Part shown: one piece after another, positions 59,142-64,000 of the stretch | How the letters are laid out: each line of letters opens with the position of its first letter | How positions within the stretch are numbered: the first letter of the stretch is position 1 | Source of the DNA: Catellatospora bangladeshensis | Lineage (GTDB): Bacteria > Actinomycetota > Actinomycetes > Mycobacteriales > Micromonosporaceae | Length of the DNA: 64,000 nucleotides | Reading direction: 5' to 3' | NCBI RefSeq assembly: GCF_016862575.1 | Contig: NZ_BONF01000020.1 | Span: 1 to 64,000, forward strand | Notes under the pieces: generated by a model | Told to the model about the DNA's origin: nothing | Databases searched by the model: none | Seen by the model: the letters and a program-made list of their open reading frames with translations, nothing else | Made by a program: the position numbers and the translations under genes

Positions 59142-60692
59142 ATGGGAGAAACAGTCCTCAAGCTGCCCGCGCTGGACTACGCAGCGCTGGCGCCGATGCT
59201 GATCCTCTTCTTCGCGGCCTGCCTCGGGGTGCTCGTCGAGGCGTTCGCGCCGCGGGGCTGGCGTAACCCGATCCAGCTGGTGTGGAGCCTGCTGGCGCTG
59301 GTCGCCGCGCTGGTCGCGGTCGTGCTGCGGGTCCCGGACGTGACCGCCGAGAACGCGCAGACCGCCGTGGCGGCGGTCTCGATCGACCAGGCGGGCCTGT
59401 TCCTGCAGGGCGCCATCCTGGTGCTGGGCATCGTGTCGATGCTGCTGTTCGGCGAGCGCACGCTGGAGAACGGCGGCCCGTTCGTGGCCCAGGCGGCGAT
59501 CACCGTCGGCTCGGAGCCGGACCGCCGCCAGGCGGCCCGTGAGCCGGGCGCGACCGAGGTCTACCCGCTGGTGCTGTTCGCCGTCGGCGGCATGATGCTC
59601 TTCGTCACCGCGAACGACCTGCTGGTCATGTTCGTGGCGCTGGAGGTCTTCTCCCTGCCGCTGTACCTGCTCTGCGCGCTGGCCCGCCGCAAGCGGCTGC
59701 TGTCGCAGGAGGCCGCGCTCAAGTACTTCCTGCTCGGCGCGTACGCCTCGGCGTTCTTCCTGTTCGGCGTGGCGCTGGTGTACGGCTACGCGGGCGCGGT
59801 CGACTTCCGCACCATCCACACCGCGATCGGCGCCGGCACCGGCAACATCGTGCTGCTGCTGATCGGCCTGGCCATGCTCGCCATCGGCCTGCTGTTCAAG
59901 GCCGCCGCGGCGCCGTTCCACGTGTGGACGCCGGACGTGTACCAGGGCGCGCCGACGCCGGTCACCGCCTTCATGGCGGCCTGCACCAAGGTCGCCGCGT
60001 TCGGCGGCCTGGCCCGCGTGCTGTACGTCGGCTTCGACCGCACGGCCTGGGACTACACCCCGGTGCTGGGCGTCATCGCGGTGCTGACCATGCTGCTCGG
60101 CGCGATCCTGGCGGTCACCCAGACCGACCTCAAGCGCCTGCTGGCCTACTCGTCCATCGCCAACGCCGGCTACCTGCTGGTCGGTGTGCTCGGCGGCGGC
60201 CGCGAGGGCCTGTCCAGCATGATGTTCTACCTGGTGGCGTACGGCTTCCTGGTGATCGCCGCGTTCGCGATGCTGACCCTGGTGCGCGACGCCGACGGCG
60301 AGGCCACCCACCTGTCCCGGTGGGCCGGGCTGGGCAAGCGTTCGCCGCTGTTCGCGGGCATCTTCACGTTCCTGCTGCTGGCCTTCGCGGGCATCCCGCT
60401 GACCAGCGGCTTCACCGCCAAGTTCGCGGTGTTCGGGGCGGCCATGGGCGGCAACCAGACCTGGCTGGTGCTCTTCGGCGTGCTGAGCAGCATCATCCTG
60501 GCCTTCCCGTACCTGCGGGTGGTGGTGATGATGTGGCTGAGCGAGCCCGGTGAGACCACGCCCAGCGTGTCCATCCCCGGCGCGCTCACCTCGGCCGCAT
60601 TGATGATCGGCGTACTGGTGACGCTGGTGCTCGGCGTCTGGCCGAGCCCGGTCATCGAGCTGGCCAACAGCGCGTCCGACTTCATCCGGTAG
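59142..60692 (+). CDS. nuoN: NADH-quinone oxidoreductase subunit N
   Basis: A 516-residue antiporter-like subunit, the third of the pump chain. VMFVALEVFSLPLYLLCALAR and KAAAAPFHVWTPDVYQGAPTPVTAFMAACTKVAAF are the conserved helices. A hydrophilic loop (about 105-140) with GSEPDRRQAAREPG lengthens the N-terminal part, as seen in actinobacteria. ATG 59142 is chosen from AGGAAAG five bases upstream; GTG 59136 overlapping the nuoM stop is an alternative. Confidence 0.95.
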   Translation: MGETVLKLPALDYAALAPMLILFFAACLGVLVEAFAPRGWRNPIQLVWSLLALVAALVAVVLRVPDVTAENAQTAVAAVSIDQAGLFLQGAILVLGIVSMLLFGERTLENGGPFVAQAAITVGSEPDRRQAAREPGATEVYPLVLFAVGGMMLFVTANDLLVMFVALEVFSLPLYLLCALARRKRLLSQEAALKYFLLGAYASAFFLFGVALVYGYAGAVDFRTIHTAIGAGTGNIVLLLIGLAMLAIGLLFKAAAAPFHVWTPDVYQGAPTPVTAFMAACTKVAAFGGLARVLYVGFDRTAWDYTPVLGVIAVLTMLLGAILAVTQTDLKRLLAYSSIANAGYLLVGVLGGGREGLSSMMFYLVAYGFLVIAAFAMLTLVRDADGEATHLSRWAGLGKRSPLFAGIFTFLLLAFAGIPLTSGFTAKFAVFGAAMGGNQTWLVLFGVLSSIILAFPYLRVVVMMWLSEPGETTPSVSIPGALTSAALMIGVLVTLVLGVWPSPVIELANSASDFIR

Positions 60693-60706
60693 GTCCAGGC
60701 GATTTC

Positions 60707-60751
60707 CGAAGCTCCCCCCGTGCTGCCGTCAGGGCGATGGGGGGAGCTTCG
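60707..60751 (+). terminator. Strong hairpin terminator of the menJ-nuo operon
   Basis: CGAAGCTCCCCCC (60707-60719) pairs perfectly with GGGGGGAGCTTCG (60739-60751), 14 bases after the nuoN stop. Confidence 0.85.
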
Positions 60752-60786
60752 ATCATGTCGACGGCATGTGGCATCGTGAGAGCGTG

Positions 60787-61806
60787 GTGAGCAGCGTGAA
60801 CGGTCATACCGCCCGAAGCACCGGTGTCCGCTTCGAGGACCCGGCCCTGGAGGCGTCGGTCCTGGCGAACCTGGAGCTGGTGGAGCGGCGCCTGCACGAG
60901 TGCGTCGAATCCGCGGACCCCTTCGTCACCGAGGCGGCCAAGCACCTGCTGGAGGCGGGCGGCAAGCGCTTCCGGCCGATGCTCGTCGCGGTGTGCGCGC
61001 ACTTCGGCGACCCGACCGCGCCGGAGCTGGTGGACGCCGCCGCGGTGCTGGAGCTGACGCATGTCGCGACGCTCTACCACGACGACGTGATGGACGAGGC
61101 GCTGATGCGCCGCGGCACGCCCAGCGCCAACGCCCGCTGGGGCAACTCGCTGGCCATCCTCGTCGGCGACTTCCTCTTCTCCCGCGCCGCCGAGCTGGCC
61201 GCCGGGCTGGGCCCGGACGCGGTGCGCATCCAGGCGCAGACCTTCGCCCAGCTCGTGCACGGCCAGATCGCCGAGACGGTCGGCCCGCGCGACGCCGACC
61301 CGATCGAGCACCACCTCAAGGTGCTGGCGGGCAAGACCGGCTCGCTGATGGCCACCTGCGCCACCTTCGGCGGCATGTTCTCCGGTGCGCCCGAGGCGAC
61401 CACCAAGGCGCTCACCACGTACGCGGAGGTCCTCGGGCTGGCCTTCCAGCTCTCCGACGACCTGCTGGACATCTCCAGCGACAGCTCGGACTCGGGCAAG
61501 ACGCCCGGCACCGACCTGCGCGAGGGCGTGCCCACGCTGCCGGTGCTGTACGCGCTGGCGTCGCAGGACAGCGACCCGGCCGCGGTGCGGCTGCGCCAGA
61601 TCCTCGCCGACGGGCCGGTGACCGACGACGCGCTGCATGCCGAGGCGCTGGAGCTGCTGCGCGACAGCGTGGCGCTCAAGCGCGCCCGGCAGACCGTGCG
61701 CGGGTACGCCGACCAGGCCCGCGCCCAGCTCCAGGGCCTGCCCCAGATCCCGGCCCGTGACGCCCTCGAATCCCTCTGCGACGTCCTCGCCGACAGGATC
61801 GCTTAG
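60787..61806 (+). CDS. Long-chain polyprenyl diphosphate synthase (menaquinone tail)
   Basis: A 339-residue trans-isoprenyl diphosphate synthase. The first Asp-rich motif is LYHDDVMDEALMRRG, the second is FQLSDDLLDISSDSSDSGKTPGTDLREG; EAGGKRFRPMLV and GQIAETVGP are further family segments. Residues before the first motif are small to medium, as in synthases making C40-C50 chains. It should supply the tail for MqnP. Starts are uncertain: GTG 60787 is used, with ATG 60766 possible. It lies just after the nuo terminator, so it has its own promoter. Confidence 0.9.
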   Translation: MSSVNGHTARSTGVRFEDPALEASVLANLELVERRLHECVESADPFVTEAAKHLLEAGGKRFRPMLVAVCAHFGDPTAPELVDAAAVLELTHVATLYHDDVMDEALMRRGTPSANARWGNSLAILVGDFLFSRAAELAAGLGPDAVRIQAQTFAQLVHGQIAETVGPRDADPIEHHLKVLAGKTGSLMATCATFGGMFSGAPEATTKALTTYAEVLGLAFQLSDDLLDISSDSSDSGKTPGTDLREGVPTLPVLYALASQDSDPAAVRLRQILADGPVTDDALHAEALELLRDSVALKRARQTVRGYADQARAQLQGLPQIPARDALESLCDVLADRIA

Positions 61807-61839
61807 TCGCCCTGCTTCGCCACGCCCGCCCCGCTGGCG

Positions 61840-61855
61840 CGACTCTCAGGAGTCG
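61840..61855 (+). terminator. Short hairpin after the polyprenyl synthase
   Basis: CGACTC-TCAG-GAGTCG, 34 bases past the stop. The rest of 61807-62019 shows no other clear element. Confidence 0.5.
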
Positions 61856-62019
61856 TGACAACGGGGCGAGTGTTTTGTGCCAAGTCGTTCGGAGATGCGC
61901 GGGAAGGGTCCCGCGAGGGCGTACACCGTCGTCATAGGATCGAGGGATTTCGTTGGGTTTCGGCCCTTCACCTCAGGCGTGCATTTGCATATCGTAGGTG
62001 CGACTGCCTGGAGGTGACG

Positions 62020-62829
62020 GTGCGAGATTCAGCGGTCCCGCCATCGGACATGGTCAGCAGCGTCGCGCGGGCGCTGCGCGTGCTGGAGGTGGTGGGCGAG
62101 TCGCCCACCGGGCTGTCCCCCAAGCAGATCGCCCGGCGCTGCGACATCACCATCGCCGCCGCGTACCGGATGCTGCGTACCCTCGCCCACCAGGGCTACG
62201 TGATGCGCCGCGCGGACGGGGCGTACACGCTCGGCCTGGCGGTCGCCGACCGCTTCCGGGAGCTGGTGACCGCGATGCGCGGCCCGGCCGAGGTCGGCAC
62301 GGTGCTGCGCCGGGCGAGCGCCGAGATCGGCTACAGCCACTACCTGGGCAGCTTCGTGGACGGCCGGATCGCCATCACCGCCGTGGCCGAGGGCTCCCGG
62401 TCGCCGCACGTCGAGGACCTCGTGCCCGGCTTCGACGAGGGCGCGCACGCGACCGCCCTGGGCAAGAGCCTGCTGGCGACCCTCGACCCCAACCAGCGCG
62501 AGCGATACCTCAAGGAGCACGGCATGCGGGCCTTCACCCAGGCCACGCTGCGTTCCCCGGCGGCGCTCGACGCCGACCTCGCGGCGGGCATGCGCCGCGG
62601 CATGCAGGTGGAGATCGGGCAGTTCCGGCCCGGGGTGGCCTGCGTGTCGGTGTCCGTGCAGACGGCAGGCGAGCTGAGCCAGCGCTTCGTGGTGGCCTGT
62701 GCCCTGCCCGCCGTCGACCTGGTGAAGCAGGCCCCCGTCATCCGCGAGCGCCTCCACACCACGGCCCGCGCCCTCAAGGCCGCCCTCACCGCCCCGGCCA
62801 CCACCACCCCTACCGCCGCCGCCGCCTGA
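62020..62829 (+). CDS. IclR-family transcriptional regulator
   Basis: A 269-residue protein with an N-terminal winged helix (VSSVARALRVLEVVGESPTGLSPKQIARRCDITIAAAYRMLRTLAHQGYVMRR) and a C-terminal IclR effector domain (AHATALGKSLLATLDPNQRERYLKEHGMRAFTQ, GVACVSVSVQ). The tail is Ala/Thr-rich. GGAGG at 62010-62014 stands five bases before GTG 62020, which decides the start although the frame is open from 61855. The ligand and target are unknown. Confidence 0.9.
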   Translation: MRDSAVPPSDMVSSVARALRVLEVVGESPTGLSPKQIARRCDITIAAAYRMLRTLAHQGYVMRRADGAYTLGLAVADRFRELVTAMRGPAEVGTVLRRASAEIGYSHYLGSFVDGRIAITAVAEGSRSPHVEDLVPGFDEGAHATALGKSLLATLDPNQRERYLKEHGMRAFTQATLRSPAALDADLAAGMRRGMQVEIGQFRPGVACVSVSVQTAGELSQRFVVACALPAVDLVKQAPVIRERLHTTARALKAALTAPATTTPTAAAA

Positions 62830-62845
62830 CCCGCCGCGTGTGCTG

Positions 62846-62907
62846 GTGCAGTTTCGGGGAAACTGCTGTGCCCGCCGCCTTGATTCGTGCAGTTTCCCCG
62901 AAACTGC
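62846..62907. repeat. 62-bp intergenic double-hairpin repeat, family III, copy 2
   Basis: Same two hairpin units as at 40352 with a 20-base spacer; only the spacer sequence differs (ending GATTC rather than GGTTC before the second unit). It lies between convergent genes. Confidence 0.9.
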
Positions 62908-62946
62908 GAACGACGCCCTGCGGCGTGAGCGTGAGCCCGTGAGCGG

Positions 62947-62999
62947 CGAAGCCCCGCCCGGCGCCCGGAGTGGTCCGGGGGAGGCGGGGCGGGGCTTCG
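62947..62999. terminator. Bidirectional long hairpin terminator
   Basis: CGAAGCCCCGCCC (62947-62959) pairs with GGGCGGGGCTTCG (62987-62999), and the intervening bases form a further GC-rich stem. It lies between IclR and the PhoX-type gene. Confidence 0.75.
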
Positions 63000-63016
63000 G
63001 GTGGGGACGGGGTGGG

Positions 63017-64000
63017 TCAAGCGCCGATCGGGCGGCCGTCGAGACGCCAGACGCCGACGATGCCGGGCTTGGCGTAGTCGCCGTCGGGCCAGGTGCTGGC
63101 GGGCTTGTCCATGGACGCGCCGCTGACCTCGCCCGGGTGCTGCGGGGCCACGAACACGGTCCGGTTGTCCACGCTGATGAACGGCCCGCACGCCTCGGCG
63201 CCGCGGGGCACGGTCAGGAACTGCTTCAGGTGCCCGGCCTCGGGGCCGGTCAGCGCGGTCGCGAAGAGGCCGTCGTTGGTGCCCAGCGCGTTGCCGTCGG
63301 TGGAGATCCACAGGTTGCCGGCGGCGTCGAAGGCGAGGTTGTCGGGGCAGGAGATCGGCGAGACCTTGGTCTTGTCGTACCCCATGAAGTAGGTCGACGG
63401 ATCGGCCGGGTCCCCGCACACGATCGGGACCGCCCAGGTGAACGTGGTGCCGGTGTGGTCGCCGCCGTCCTCGGTGATCTCGAAGATGTGCCCGTGCTTG
63501 TTGCCGTTGCGCGGGTTGGCCTCGTCGGCCGGCGCGTTGCGCCCGCCGGTGGTGCCGCGGGCAGTGTTGTTGGTCAGCGCGGCGTAGATCCTGCCGGTGA
63601 CCGGGTTCGGCTCGACGTCCTCGGGCCGGTCCATCTTGGTCGGGTTGACCAGGTCGGCGGCCAGGCGGGTGTGCACCAGCACCTGCTCCACGGTCCAGCC
63701 GGCCACGTGCGACACGCCGTCCTTGACCAGCGGGATCCAGACGCCGGTGCCGTTGAACGCACCGTCGCTGGGCAGCTTGCCGGTGCCGTCGATCTCGGCG
63801 GCGCTGGTGTAGCCGAGGCGGGCCACGTACAGGTCGCCGGACTCCAGCAGGGTCAGGTTCTGCTTGCGGGCCCACCACGAGTCGCCGCGCGCGATCCGGT
63901 TGCGGGAGACGAACTTGTAGATGTAGTCGTGCCGCTCGTCGTCACCCATGTACGCCACCACGTGCCCGCTCCTGGCGACGATGACGTTGGCGCCCTCGTG
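63017..64000 (-). CDS. PhoX-type (DUF839) phosphatase family protein, C-terminal part (5' end outside window)
   Basis: The frame is open to the window edge, giving 327 residues. GHVVAYMGDDERHDYIYKFVSRNRI, LLESGDLYVARLGYT, TKMDRPEDVEPNPVTGRIYAALTNN, NKHGHIFEITEDGGDH, SCPDNLAFDAAGNLWISTDG and CGPFISVDNRTVFVAPQHPGE are typical PhoX/DUF839 beta-propeller segments. PhoX enzymes are Tat-exported, calcium- and iron-dependent alkaline phosphatases. The Tat signal would lie outside the window. True phosphatase activity cannot be judged from this part. Confidence 0.88.
   Translation of the reverse strand, partial: HEGANVIVARSGHVVAYMGDDERHDYIYKFVSRNRIARGDSWWARKQNLTLLESGDLYVARLGYTSAAEIDGTGKLPSDGAFNGTGVWIPLVKDGVSHVAGWTVEQVLVHTRLAADLVNPTKMDRPEDVEPNPVTGRIYAALTNNTARGTTGGRNAPADEANPRNGNKHGHIFEITEDGGDHTGTTFTWAVPIVCGDPADPSTYFMGYDKTKVSPISCPDNLAFDAAGNLWISTDGNALGTNDGLFATALTGPEAGHLKQFLTVPRGAEACGPFISVDNRTVFVAPQHPGEVSGASMDKPASTWPDGDYAKPGIVGVWRLDGRPIGA

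Overview
The window is about 64 kb of very GC-rich, gene-dense DNA with strong G/C third-position bias, many GTG starts and many ATGA/GTGA stop-start overlaps. Gene content (futalosine menaquinone pathway, a BldC-type regulator, a 14-gene NDH-1 operon, class II HelD, paaABCDE, a secreted GH6 cellulase) points to a filamentous actinobacterium, most likely Micromonosporaceae. The family assignment rests on gene style and on the short intergenic palindromes, and is inference. No rRNA, tRNA, insertion sequence, prophage or CRISPR array was seen. The window is mostly a conserved respiratory core, with lineage-specific secreted proteins and palindromic repeats between the blocks.

Layout: 1-459 is the end of a GH6 cellulase, convergent with oligopeptidase B (516-2636). 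2862-10026 runs from an FAD-binding oxidoreductase through hemL and a histidine phosphatase into a system II cytochrome c maturation operon (ResA/TlpA-like, CcdA, ResB, CcsA). 10.0-11.8 kb holds a GNAT enzyme, a lipoprotein and repeats. 11.9-15.0 kb holds mqnL (UbiD-like), mqnP (UbiA-like) and mqnM (UbiX-like). 15.1-19.1 kb holds an SRPBCC protein, an unrecognised 440-residue protein, a BldC-like regulator and an Lrp/AsnC regulator next to a cysteine synthase-fold enzyme. 19.3-22.6 kb holds a DEAD-box helicase with a repetitive Arg-rich tail and an NlpC/P60 hydrolase. 22.7-27.6 kb holds mqnE, two small membrane proteins, and a cobalamin riboswitch with btuF-C-D. 27.7-36.4 kb holds regulators, an exported aminotransferase-fold lipoprotein, HelD, mqnA and two tandem SxxK serine hydrolases. 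36.7-40.3 kb is paaABCDE. 40.5-43.4 kb holds mqnC, a surface protein and menG. 43.8-60.7 kb is menJ-like plus nuoA-N behind a good candidate Rex operator, closed by a strong terminator. 60.8-64 kb holds a polyprenyl diphosphate synthase, an IclR regulator and a truncated PhoX-type gene.

How the genes work together: MqnA, MqnE and MqnC with the UbiD/UbiX/UbiA-like trio, the polyprenyl diphosphate synthase, MenG and the MenJ-like reductase account for most of menaquinone synthesis and tailoring. NDH-1 is the main NADH-to-menaquinone electron entry point. HemL and the cytochrome c maturation genes supply heme and c-type cytochromes. MqnB and MqnD are not in the window.

Most notable non-coding features: three distinct intergenic palindromic repeat families (61-bp class with three copies, 62-bp class with two, GGAAGGGCACC class with three), a perfect 42-bp palindrome, the Rex-like operator and a second palindrome before menJ-nuo, the riboswitch with a hairpin over the btuF ribosome binding site, and an SOS-box-like site at 2709.
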